In this document: positions 37,042 through 48,536 of the stretch, in pieces | How the letters are laid out: every line of letters begins with the position of its first letter | How positions within the stretch are numbered: position 1 is the stretch's first letter | NCBI GenBank assembly: GCA_963678705.1 | Contig: OY783207.1 | Location: forward strand, 930,001-994,000 | From: Panorpa germanica | Taxonomy: Eukaryota > Arthropoda > Insecta > Mecoptera > Panorpidae | Length of the DNA stretch: 64,000 bases | Direction of reading: 5' to 3' | Notes under the pieces: generated by a model | Told to the model about the DNA's origin: nothing | The model's database searches: none | What the model saw: only the letters and a program-made list of their open reading frames with translations | Program-made: the position numbers and the translations under genes

Positions 37042-37631
37042 TAAAAAAAATGTAAACTGCGACTTTTACTCAAGTCATGTTAGGAAACCCCGTACATGCA
37101 ACATTATAAAAAAGTTTAAACTTGTTTTGTAAGTATTTTACTTGAGAGTTAAATATAACAAATATAATTCATAACTTTGCAATCTATAATATTTTGAATC
37201 GACTATTAAATACACGTTGCTTTCTGACGGGGCGAGGCGCCATTCATTTTAGTTCACTAGTTTACTACGGTGTTCTTGTTATTTTTTGGTCGCTGGATAT
37301 GTTCACGTCAATAAGAAACAGTATATTATTCTTTCGTTATACGTTGTATATCTTGTGCCAATAAATTATTGATCTTCTACACATGAGATATGAAACTAAC
37401 CAACGATTATTATCTCTACCAGTTTTTCCTTGACCTTCATTCCATGTTTTAGTCTGGACTCTTCAGTCGATACGATACGATACATTAGGTACATTTGATC
37501 ACCCCTGTGGTGATGCAGTTGTAGAGATGTGTTGCCCGAGTTGCACAGGCTTTAGAACTGCAACAAATATCTAGATTTTAAAACAAAACGAAGAAGAAGG
37601 TCAACCTTGATGTACATACTTTATACTATTA
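37042..37631. other. Intergenic, nothing recognised
   Basis: No supportable feature. Confidence 0.45.
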
Positions 37632-38690
37632 CTAGCTTTTACTCCCGTCGCAAGCGACGTCTGTCTTTTGTGTGTGGCTTGAACTTCATGTAAAAATGCA
37701 ATGCGACATCTTTTTGGCGTGTATGATTTGAATCCAATAAAATAATTCGAAATTACATTTCATATTTAACTCTATTTTTAAATTGAAATAATAAACTCGC
37801 TCAATAATAAATTGACTAAAAAAATATATTTTTTTTTATCAAAATAATTTATTTGACCGCGTTATTTGACCAACTTTTTTTCAAAATTTGAGATTTTTTC
37901 GTAAATAAGCGATTTTCGTATTTTCGATTCGTAAATAAGCTACCAAGGTTAGCCTATATACACAATTTCAACTTTCTAGCACAATTTTTACTTTCGGCAA
38001 ATACTGTCCCCGTGCCCCCAAATAAAATTTTGAAATTTTGAATTTTTTTTTTAATAATAATATACCTAATTATTGTAGAATCCAGAATATGAACTTTCTC
38101 CAAAGTTCTCTACCGGGCTCCCGAATTTCTTCAACCCCCCCATTTTCAATTTTTGAATTTCTAATTTTTGAGAAATGTCAGCATTAAATACCTTAATACA
38201 CATGCAAAATTTCAACTTTCTATCTTTTACGAATTAAAAGTAATACAGCAAAAAAGGGTTCACTTTATTTCCAGTTTTTCCAAAATTATGGGTTTCCAGG
38301 AAATTCAGGGAAAAATGCGGGGAGCCAAAAGTCTTAGAATTTTTTTCTCTACGAAAATGGAATCGTTTTCGAGATGCCATACAAAATTCGAACCAAACAT
38401 ATAAGAATATAAATAAACACTTGGAACATTTTTTTTTTTTTTTTATTTTTAATTTAGGCTTTGGCTTATTCAGCCTTCTTGCCATTGGTTTTATTTGTAA
38501 AATTATATAAAAATTTACATATAAATTATAATTATTCTAATAAATACAAACAAATTGATTCTTTTAAAAAATTAAACTTAAAATTAAATACATACTAAAT
38601 AAAATATTCTAACTTAAATTACACTTCTATATTATTTTCTATCACAAAGTCTTGGAACATTATAATATTGGATCTATATTATTCTACGCA
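37632..38690 (-). mobile_element. Helitron, copy 2, with a nested retroelement tail
   Basis: On the minus strand the 3' end is textbook. The hairpin CGTCGCTTGCGACG (37659-37646) is followed by ten bases, then CTAG (37635-37632), with T next, as expected for insertion between A and T. The body matches copy 1 apart from a 231-bp insertion (38431-38650 plus duplication). No coding region is present, and the 5' end is approximate. Confidence 0.78.
38431..38650 (-). mobile_element. Short poly(A)-tailed retroelement (LINE 3' end or SINE) in Helitron copy 2
   Basis: A 220-bp insert, on the minus strand, ends in AAGCCTAAATTAAAAATAAA and a long A tract (the T tract at 38431-38445). It is flanked by an 11-bp duplication CTTGGAACATT (38420-38430, 38651-38661). 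Helitron copy 1 shows the unoccupied site at about 29137. The parent family is not identified. Confidence 0.8.
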
Positions 38691-39059
38691 TAGTTTCTTG
38701 CGTATAATATCTATAATATAATCAACTGCAAAAGTAAGATTAAGAAGTATCTAAAATGTATTTAGATACCTTGCTAGAAAATACGTTACTAACCTAAAAA
38801 TGTATGTGCTTACAACGACACAATCTCTGGAAAAAATGAAATTGTGTTCATACATTTGTCGCTGCTACACCTTCCCTGAGGTTTGTTTCATTTTCTACGC
38901 TTTACTCAATGAAGCCAATGCGTTTGATGAACGCAGTGCGGACCTGTGGACACTTACGATGCTCGTTTTGGCATTGATGAGATATTTCCACGTCAAATTA
39001 AAAATTAGAAAATAAATTAAATTTCTTTGTATTCTTAGTACCGGAGCAATTGATATGAA

Positions 39060-40075
39060 GCATATTTATATGGATTCACTATCCATATATATAGCCTATA
39101 TTTACTATAGATTAAAAGTGTATCCAAAATGTGTGCGAGAGAGAAAGGTATATGTTTCTATTTGTTCTCTGTACGCATGCGTCGAAAGTGACAGCTGTCT
39201 AGATATAATAAATATTCAATATCTAAAGGAATGGACTTGTGTCCTATGTCTTAATTTCTATAAAAGTGTACTATATATTGATAAAGTGGGTTACTAGAAC
39301 CTCAAATGTTCAATTATTTTTTAATAACTCCTTATATGTTAAGAGATATTAACAATTCAAAAAGTCATTTTGCCTCTTTAATTATTAAAGGGATTCAATG
39401 TTGTACACATTCCAAGTGCATGTGACATCAAAATCCTTGTGTAAGGTTACCAACCTTACAGATCATAAATCTCTGCTATATGTATTTAAATATCAAAATA
39501 TCAAATATCATTTACAGCTATTATTTCTGCCTTAGCAGGGTTAAATAAAAAAAAAACTTATTATTTTTTGACATGACTTGATTATTTCGACTACCAACAG
39601 CTACAAAATATTACCACAACACTGACCTACTCAACAAATAACTGACGTTAAAATGCATTTCACGTCATACAAATATGGCCGACCATTTTTAGCGCTAAAA
39701 CTTCAATTCAAACTTTTAATTGCTATATCTCTGTCAACATTTAGATATTTTATAAAATAGACACGCCAATACACATTTATTAACATCAATTTCAATCAAC
39801 AATTGAAAAATCCACCACTAAAAAATGAGAACACAAGCCCATTATATTTCTTTACTTGGTACAAAGCTCGTCTGTCGGTAAAACAGTGACCGTTCCGTGA
39901 AAGCATATACTCATGAACGCCATAGATGTCACTGAGGAGTGGGGACAGAACCCACGTTTTTATTTATATTTATATATAGTGTATTTATATTTATACATAT
40001 CTACATTATTCTACATCAATTAAATGTCATATTTATCAACTGTCACAAGATCTAAGCTCTATATATAGTGTTTTT
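39060..40075 (+). mobile_element. B-family element, copy with M5 inserted
   Basis: Its left part (TGTGTGCGAGAGAGAAAGGT, then GTGACAGCTGTCTAGATATA) and right part (GCTCGTCTGTCGGTAAAACAG, ACATCTACATTATTCTACATC) match 48537-49090 in order. Between them sits M5. The right long arm is lost. Ends are approximate. Confidence 0.75.
39233..39840 (-). mobile_element. M-family element, copy M5, nested in a B element
   Basis: A full-length 608-bp copy has ends GGACTTGTGTCC and ACACAAGCCC, each bordered by AT (39231-39232, 39841-39842). The interrupted B sequence reads CTAAAGGA-AT-TATATTTC after removal; two other B copies show the unoccupied site. Confidence 0.9.
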
Positions 40076-41176
40076 TTAGCTTCACACTTTATCATGATAT
40101 AAGAACGTGCTTAGAAATATACAATTTCGTAGAGAACATTGGTGTGTTGATAAACATTAAAATACAACAAGACTGAAAAAAATCGATGTCACAATCGATT
40201 GTACTGAGAGCAGTCTAACACAAAGTATAATCTACTGAACATACATTTATCTATTAGACTGTACAGCCCCACTAGTAATCACAGGTTCTTGCATTTCTGG
40301 ACATCATCGCTGTGCTCGTATATAGCTAATTCTAACATACGAATACGAGGCAAGTACATGGCATGTAGACGTAATTACTCATCTGTTTTGTGATGTTTAT
40401 CCACCATTTTGATGATCGTGATCGATCACATTATCACTGCAGACACTTGTTGTTTGTTGTTCTTGTGGTCTGCTGTTTCACCGGTCTAATGCGCAGACAT
40501 TGCCACTTGCGATCCACCATCCACCATCACCATCACCATCTTCAGCTTCAACCTGCCGTTGTACATCATCCATCGTCCATCGCGTTCGTTCGGCGTTGTT
40601 TTCAAACTTTTTTATTTATCATATATACAAGCTGGTATTTTTTTTTTTTTTATTGTTGGTGGGTTCTAAGGTTTTAAATTGCGCATCTTTCTCAAGTAAC
40701 ATTCTTCGATGACTTCGTCATCTTTAAATCTTTTTAGAACTAGAATCTGTTTTTCAGTATTTCAAATATTTTAATTCAATTTTTTTTTTTTTTGTGTTCA
40801 ATGTTTTGTACGTTTTATATTTTATGTCAACGATCTCTTGATATATGTACGAGTATCTTTCATTTGTCATCTGTGTCATTAGAACATCGTCGTTTCGTTA
40901 CGGTAAGCTGAAACAATAGCAGACAAAAAACTTGAGCATTTATACTTATAAACAAGTGTTTTTACCACTTGCTGTAAAATATACTACTCCTGATGTATGG
41001 CAACAGGTCCGTACTAAGTCATCACACGAATTAATAGATAAATTATCTTGTAGTGTAAGTTTCACACTTGTTTTCATTTTCTACCTGGGTTAATTCCATC
41101 TAAATGCTAATGAACTACTAAAATAGCTACGAAAACCAAAAGCTGGGAGACACAACTAACTATCAAGACAAATAAA
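40076..41176. other. Intergenic, nothing recognised
   Basis: Contains T tracts and a His-rich spurious frame (CATCAC repeats, about 40515-40545). No supportable gene. Confidence 0.45.
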
Positions 41177-41262
41177 AGCGTTATGCAGACGAGCTTTGTA
41201 CCAACTAAAGAAATATAATTTCTTTCCATATTTAATATTTATTATATCTAGACAGCTCTAAG
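41177..41262 (-). mobile_element. B-family fragment
   Basis: About 86 bp is inverted relative to 48537-49090 (GACGAGCTTTGTACCAACTA through ATTATATCTAGACAGCTCT). It contains an unoccupied equivalent of the M5 insertion site (AATATAATTTCTTTCC). Confidence 0.75.
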
Positions 41263-41265
41263 CAT

Positions 41266-41515
41266 CAGAGAGACAGTTTTGTAATCAAAAACTGTTTTGT
41301 TTTTAGTGTTTTTCTGTGTGTCCCATAAAAATTATAAACAACAACTGATAAGCGAAAATGTTCACAAAAAACAACATTGCGTGTTCAACCCAAGCAGACT
41401 AGAAAACAACAACAAACGTGTTTTCCTTTGATCTTACCAACTCCAGATGGGAATGTGTTTTGTTTACAAAAACAGTTTTTAAAGACAAAAATGTTTTAAG
41501 AACTGTCTCTCTTTG
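41266..41515 (+). mobile_element. H-family MITE, copy H1
   Basis: A 250-bp element has ends CAGAGAGACAGTT and AACTGTCTCTCTTTG. The body (TTTTTCTGTGTGTCCCATAA, ACAACAAACGTGTTTTC) recurs inverted at 58859-59152. No duplication is clear. It abuts the B fragment. Confidence 0.75.
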
Positions 41516-41559
41516 TTCAATACGTTCATATTATGTTTGTCTCTATCTTTCTACTACAA

Positions 41560-42065
41560 AGACAGTAGTTAAATTGTTGGGTTTTCGTCCGGTATCCAAA
41601 GAATTTATTCCAAGCAAAACTCAACTTGCGTCATACGCTAGGCTCGAATTACTTGTGCGTGCACCTGCAGAATCTATTAAGTTACATGATTCACATTTCG
41701 ATATTTATGCGATGGTCATTGCTATGAGTCAATTTGTTTTCCAACCAGAATATTCCATCGATTTACGTCACTGACGTACGCCTATCAATATGTGAATTAG
41801 CTAAAACATTAAAATTAAAGGAATCTCTGTCAAAATAGAACAAGCCGCAATCTCCCAGGTATTCATTAGAGCAGTAAATAATAAAAGTAGAGGTGAAGAA
41901 CTGCAAAGAGCAATGGAGTTACAAGACATAGCTGGAGCAAACGCCGAGAAGCTGCAACCGCGCGCGATTTGAAGCCGCAAGGCCGTGCAAGGCCTGTCAA
42001 TGCCCCGTGAGGTGAGAGTGGGAGACATCGTGAGGGGAATTACATGTGAACCACAGCAACTGTAT
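41560..42065 (+). pseudogene. Coding-like remnant of unknown origin
   Basis: Bases 41560-41774 are open (LLGFRPVSKEF, YARLELLVRAP). After stops, 41815-41970 reads GISVKIEQAAISQVF and ELQRAMELQDIAGANAEKL, then VRVGDIVRGITCEPQQLYDD to 42062. The composition is protein-like, unlike nearby sequence. I do not recognise the family; it may be an old mobile-element gene or a host pseudogene. Confidence 0.3.
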
Positions 42066-42434
42066 GATGACTGATGAAGAGGGAGAAGGAGAGGAAGTGA
42101 ACAAATGATTAAAAATAAGGTGAGGTAGAGGGGAAGAGATGATATCATTATCTGTTGTAAAGAAAAAGCAAAAAATGTGTAAGATTCATTTGACGTGACA
42201 GCGGAGGGATTTTAAGAATTTTGTAATGGTCCATGGATTCTGAATTTGTTAAATGATTGCAAACGTTACTATTAGGGAAGTGTTCTTAATCTTTAGAGAT
42301 TATTTTGGGACAAATATCTTTGTTGAAATAGAGGTGTCTTACTTTTACTGTAACTGCGGGAAAATATAAGGCATCTTCCCGATTTATTGGGACATGTATG
42401 GACAAAATGAGGAATTGTCAAGTGCCTTAATTAA

Positions 42435-43012
42435 CCCTCCGTGTGAACACTATATTTTTCGAGTCCACGGTGTGTACACTGGGTATTTGAGGGAACAGTT
42501 GAGTTTTTCAGTTTTCTAAGCTTTCAAAAAATCTGAAAACATTCTGGATTACTTCTTGAAGTGTCTACTAATTGGTCCAGAAGTGGACAAAGTCCAAAGT
42601 TTAAAACCGTTGTTAATAAAAATTCACAAATAGTGAAATACGCGAAAGAAAGGTAATATTGTTAAAAAAAAGTAATAACTTTATAACAAACAAATATTAA
42701 GAAAAACGGTTTTAGACTTTCTTACCTTAGACTATAAGCTATCGAAAGAATGTAGTGTCTTTGGCGTGGTCTCCAAAAAGTTGAATTATTTGTGCAACTG
42801 AAAATGAGAAATATTTTACGGATTCAGGCATGTCAGCAGAGCAAGTTTCACTGGCTCGCCTTTGCCAGTAATCTACCAGATCCGTACACTGCTGGAACCT
42901 TAAGTCCCTACCACTACCTAGATTATTTAGGGGGCATAGGTGAAGCGCGCTCTGTACTCATGAGAGAGAAATTTCAACTGTTCCTTAAAAGACCCAGTGT
43001 ACACACGCAGGG
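42435..43012. mobile_element. piggyBac-like non-autonomous element
   Basis: A 578-bp element between TTAA at 42431-42434 and 43013-43016 has inverted ends CCCTCCGTGTGAACAC and GTGTACACACGCAGGG. TTAA-CCCT ends are characteristic of piggyBac. There is no transposase frame. Confidence 0.87.
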
Positions 43013-43016
43013 TTAA

Positions 43017-44033
43017 TATTGACGCAAACCTTCCGCTGCATTGCAGTCGATGCATGTTAACGTAAACTTTTATACGTTATGGATAATACCACTTTACTAT
43101 TACGATAAAAAATTATCAATAAAGTAACAAATTCACGGACCAAAATAATGTCCAGAATTTTTGATAACGGAAAGTATTTTTTTTTGTAAATGTTCATCTT
43201 TTGAATCCACGGTGTCAGAGGTTAATTTCACGGTTACAGTCACTATGATTATAGCCATAATTTTACATATTTATAGTCTGGGTTCAGGTGAAGGACCTTA
43301 ATGTATTTGAATAACCAAAGTTTCAAGGAATTCATTAATATTGGTCATTAACGGAACTTGATATTTTGGTAAATATTAAATTACTGTATTATATTTCAAA
43401 AGGCTGTATTTAAAAAATAAATGTTTAGAAGAATATATTATATTAGCAAGGGCTAAAGATGTTTCACTTTTTAAAAGAGTTTCTGCACATCATATTAATG
43501 ATCTACAAGCACACAGGTTACAATTTGCTGGCATATACGCAAATAAAAAGTGTTTCTTTGTCCTGCGATGCATTGCTTTGGCATCACTGTCTGCATCTCC
43601 CGTCTCTGCGCATCTTCTAACTTATAGAGCTAAAGCATCCTCTACTAATTTGTTCATTACAGAGAGCGTATACTGTATTTGTATATTTTATGACTGATTT
43701 ATTATTCTTCTTATTATTTTCTTGTCGTCCTTGAACGGAAAAATACACGTGTTATGTTATTGTGCTGTAAATTGCTGATTATTGTACAGTCGCTCACAGA
43801 AGTCCAGACGATAATTATAGAGCAATCATCTTACCATAGCTTAGAATGATGCTGATGCTGATGTTGATGCTCTTTATACATTATGAATTATGTCTCTAGG
43901 TTCAGAGAACTGAACTACAAACCAAACTAAACTAAGGGTCCATTTGTCAACTGTGGTTTATTATAAACCTTGGTTTATACTTTTGTTTCTCAGCTCAATA
44001 GTGCGACTTAAACATACGACACTAATCAAACCG
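43017..44033. other. Intergenic, nothing recognised
   Basis: No supportable feature. Confidence 0.5.
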
Positions 44034-44036
44034 TTA

Positions 44037-44755
44037 GGAGGTATAGGACGTTAACGTAAATGATGAAAACGTTGTGAAATTTTGAGGGTCGATACAAATA
44101 GTAAAAATACATGCTGTCTCAAAATTTTAGAGACCTAGGATTCATAGTTTTCTTTTTATACATGATTAAAAATAGTAATTTTCCATACAAATCATAATTT
44201 TTAGCTCAATTTCACCACATAATATAATTTTAATTATGAAAAAATGGTGACACAGCTTTCAAAAACTAGGTGTATATAAAATAATCTTTTCTGTAACTAT
44301 TGCAAAAAGAAAATTATCAAAAGGATACCTATATACGAAAATATTTAAATAAAACCTTTAAGAAACAGTAAATGTAGGTTATAAGCCAGCAACGTTGCAA
44401 ATGCCAATTTGAGCGGGAAATTCAAAATCGGAATAAATGTTATATAAAATATAACAATTTATTGGTGAAAGAACCAAATCACGCATGCGTCAACAGACTT
44501 AAATTTACAGCGTTGCCAATTTTTTTATTCATTTTTCAAAATATTTAATTTGAATTTAAATTGAATTAATATAAATTTGAAATTAATTATAGGTAATTTT
44601 TAATTTATTAAACTATTATATGCATAAAGAATCATTTTAACAAGCAAAAAGCAGTTTAATAGGGAATTGAAAAATTCATTTTCAAAGGGACGTATTTTGC
44701 ATTTCGTATTACCGAGTCATAAACTTTTTGCATTGACGGTACGTCCTGTACGTCC
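44037..44755 (+). mobile_element. G-family TTAA element, copy G3
   Basis: A 719-bp copy has the same ends as G1. The left flank is TTA then G (one base lost or changed), and the right flank is TTAA at 44756-44759, which also borders the E element that follows. Confidence 0.85.
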
Positions 44756-44759
44756 TTAA

Positions 44760-45284
44760 GCCTCATTCCCACTCACTGTTTGATATTTAATTTACTGTTT
44801 TTATTTAATATTGTAATCTAGATTTCAGGTTTTCATTTAAGCATTCCTTTTCACATTTGTGTTTTAATTTAAGTCTAGTTAATTTGGTTGGTTAGTAATA
44901 TAAATTTTGACAGTTCGACAAAGTTGTATGTGAAATAATTAAAATTGCTATTATTAATAACAATTAGTAATACAAATTGTTTTCACATCTATATTTTTTA
45001 AAAACTTTCACAAAAAACTTCTTTTAAAAGTAAATCTTCTACTGCATTTTGTCAAATTGTCACATTTAGTAGGTTATAAAATAATACAGTTTTTCTTAAT
45101 TTAATATTTCTAATTTTAAACATTGAACCTTGTAAAGTTCTAAAAAAGCCAAGAAAGCTTAAAAAATAAATTAAATTAAAAATGGTACTATGAATGACTA
45201 CGCGTATTGCCATATGCTAAACAATTTAAATTAAATACAAAATACAAAATAAAATTAAAGCAGTGAGTGGGAATGATACTTTAC
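44760..45284 (+). mobile_element. E-family MITE, copy E2
   Basis: A 525-bp element lies between TTAA at 44756-44759 and 45285-45288. The inverted ends share TCATTCCCACTCACTG / CAGTGAGTGGGAATGA; the outermost few bases differ in length. A copy lies in protease intron 1 (652-1097). There is no coding frame. Confidence 0.78.
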
Positions 45285-45288
45285 TTAA

Positions 45289-45973
45289 GCAATTTTAAAA
45301 AATTCCAAGTATTATTTTTGTAACAAAAAAGTTTCAATCCTTCGGCGGGACTTCTAAAAATATATAATATATTTATATGAATCTCACATTGGTTTGGACC
45401 GTAAAAGTTCAACAAATCTATCATGTTCAACCGTCATGTTCAACAAATTCACAAATAAAATAAAATAACAAATTAGCAACAAGGAAGAAAATTATTTCGT
45501 TTAAATAATTAAATTTTTTGTTGGCTAAATTTGTCATACGATTTTAAATTACTATATTACTAATTTCTTAGAATTGCAGATCTAAATGTAAAAAGGGACA
45601 GAGCTGTTACAAAAACCAGCGCCTGTTCGCAAGCAATTCTTTAACTTAAGCTCTTAAGGAATTTTATTCAATTACAAGATTTTTTTGTCGGCTGGCGGTC
45701 TCCATTAATACGGATGTCATATCTTAGTTTTATTATTTATTTTCATTGTTTACTTCTGCACCAGGTGTCTCTACCTATTGTTATTCTTCTTTTTTATATA
45801 TAAAATATATTATTTTAAAGGAATTATATTAAATTAATATTCGAATAATACAAACAATTCAAAGTCACGCCTATTTTGTTATTATACTTAATATAAATAA
45901 ATAATTGTTGTAGTAAATTAAAATCTCAAAAATGTACTGATCTGAAAATGTTATATAATGAACAAGATACTTG
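45289..45973. other. Intergenic, nothing recognised
   Basis: No supportable feature. Confidence 0.5.
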
Positions 45974-46860
45974 CAGAGATGTGCACAAATGCTTTTCAAA
46001 AGTATTTAAATACAAAATGCAAATACCTCGTTCAAATACAAAATAAAAAATAAATTTCATGTTAGTATTTAAATACAAAATACGTATTTTAAAAATACTT
46101 TAGAGAAAATAGAATACTCTTTATGTTACTAATATAAATGTTTTTTTTTTAATAATTATGAGAATTCTCTTTGATAAAGACCGACTTCGTTTCGAAACAT
46201 TATTGTTTCATAAAAATACTACCTAGAATTTTTATAAATAGCAAAAGTAAGGGTTTTATTAGTGTCGCATGTTTATGTCGCACTAGTCTGTACGTTAAAA
46301 GTACAACACATTTAGTACACTCATGTCTAAATAATGTCAACTTATGAATGAAAATATATAAATGTTGGATGTCGCATGTGGGGGTAGTAGGCAAAATAAT
46401 ATATATGTATGTATATATATTTCAGTAAGGAATGTAGTGGAGTGATTGTCTTGTAGTAAAACAAATAATGAACGAGCAAATATGATAAACAAATTTAGAT
46501 AAACGAAAATCAGATGTCTTATGGTGGGGGTAACAGGAAGGATAATAAAACAATAGGCACATCTATCATTTTAAATTAGAATTATTAAGACAATTGAGCA
46601 GATACTTTTAGATCATAGATGGTGCTAATATTGGTGGGGTTTTAAGTTTATATTCAAAAAATAATATTTACTGATTAACACTATGAAGTAACAAAAATGA
46701 AAAAAGTATTTTGTATTTTCCAAATAGAAAATAGGTTTGTAAAAGTTTTCAAATAAAATAGAAAATTCTATACGCTTAAAAGATATTTAAATAGAAAATA
46801 GGTATTTACTGTTTTGTATTTGTATTTAGAGTACATGTATTTGAAAAACGCACATCTCTG
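45974..46860. mobile_element. hAT-type non-autonomous element
   Basis: An 887-bp element has perfect inverted ends CAGAGATGTGC / GCACATCTCTG. Next to them are the TATTTAAATACAAAATAC-rich subterminal tracts typical of some hAT families. The flanking 8-mers differ (GATACTTG, CTAACGTT), so the duplication is lost or the insertion is old. No transposase is recognisable. Confidence 0.7.
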
Positions 46861-47536
46861 CTAACGTTTCGCCTAGTAATTAAACCTTATACATACAGTA
46901 TATCATTTTACTTATTTCCTAGTTTCATTATACAATTATTATTCTACTAATAGAATTTTTTTTATGTGATTTCAATAATAATTTTATTACAGCAAATAAG
47001 GAAGTACATTAGCAGTAATTGAAACCAGTCTTACCTCAAATGAATACAGGTAACATGACTAAAATACTTATAATCGATTAAAGACAAAAACTTGTTCATT
47101 TAAGTGATATAACGAACAGCAAAGAACAACCTCAGTTTGGAGCACGTAAAAATCAGCAAACCACTTACATCTTAAAGAAGATTAATCGGCGATAAACATC
47201 AACAAAGATTACGCCTGGTTTGGCCAGTGTATTAGATTATTACGCATTATTTTTACTTAACAAAAATCTGACCGATAAAATACGATGTTCACAAAATTAG
47301 TATAGCGAGAAAAATGTTAGGAATGTAATGATACTTACTTAGATCGACTTTGCTACGCATTTTTAATTGAGGTATTTGTATTTAATCTAAATATGCTAAT
47401 CAAAAGTGAGCTATTAAGTTTTTATCAAAACAAAAATGAATTTGGAATTTTAATGGTACATTGTTACAAAGCCGACAAACCAAGAAAATACAACATTAAA
47501 ATTTTAGTTAAATATTTCTTTTACAGTTACTCTATA
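46861..47536. other. Intergenic, nothing recognised
   Basis: No supportable feature. Confidence 0.5.
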
Positions 47537-47538
47537 TA

Positions 47539-48475
47539 CGTAGTCTGTTCAAAAAATAAGGAGAATTTTCATTTTTCTCAAAAAAATATTTATTTATTCA
47601 TCAATTTCTATTTTGCCCCCTTCAAAGTAGTCCCCCTCAGATATAATGCACTTGTACCAGCGTTTTTTCCAATCCTCGAAGCAGTTCTGATATGCACTTT
47701 TTGGTATGCTCTGGAGCTCTCTCTGCGATTCGGTTTGTATCTCCTCAATCGTCTCAAAACGCCGTCCTTTCATAGGTCTCTTCAATCTTGGGAACAGAAA
47801 AAAGTCGCATGGGGGCAAATCTGGTGCATACGGTGGCTGAGGCATGATTACGGTATTGTTTTTAGCCAAAAAATTACGAACAAGCAATGACGAGTGAGCA
47901 GGTGCATTATCGTGATGCAAAAGCCACACGCTTCATGCCCAAAATTTCCAAAAAAATTGCATGGCATGAGCCAACCGATATGCCGACATCCTCAGCAACT
48001 TCTCTAATAGTGATTCGACGATTCTCCATAACAATTTTCTTCACTTCCTCAACATTTTCATCGGTTGTTGATGTGCTGGGGCGTCCAGGGCGAGCGTCGT
48101 CATTCACATCTTCTCGACCTTCTGTGAAAAGCTTGTACCACTTGTAAACATTTTTTTGGCTTAAAGTAGACTCACCGTATGCCACTTTCAACACTTTAAG
48201 TGTTTTGGAGCACTTGATTCCATTTTTCACACAAAATTTAATGCAAACTTTTTGATACATGTTTTTCGACAGTAGAAAATCGCCGAACCGCAAGACACTT
48301 CTAACTTTTGTGCCTCTCACAAACAAACTAAATGTGCTATATAGCTAAAACTGTGAACATATGTTTGAGACGAGTGTACCAACATAAGAAAATAAAAAAA
48401 TCGACAATCGAATGTACGTAGCCCGCGAAATTTGACCTTTTTAAAAAATTCACCTTATTTTTTGAACAGACCTCG
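47539..48475 (-). mobile_element. Mariner element, copy 3
   Basis: A 937-bp element has inverted ends GTCTGTTCAAAAAATAAGG inside outer bases CGTA/CGAG, with TA at 47537-47538 and 48476-48477. The N-terminal transposase frame runs 48326-47907 and the C-terminal one 47929-47594, out of frame with each other. It keeps LLHHDNAPAHS with its catalytic Asp, which copies 1 and 2 have lost. The deletion joins GMKRVA to WLLHHDN across a shared TGGC. It is non-functional. Confidence 0.92.
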
Positions 48476-48536
48476 TATATACATATATATATATACCTAG
48501 TTACAAAGTTCTAAAACAAAATACTTTTTAGACTAA

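Noticed and set aside
40390-40712. His-rich secreted-looking protein
   Set aside because: The frame depends on a CATCAC microrepeat and T tracts; no splice or promoter support and no recognisable family.
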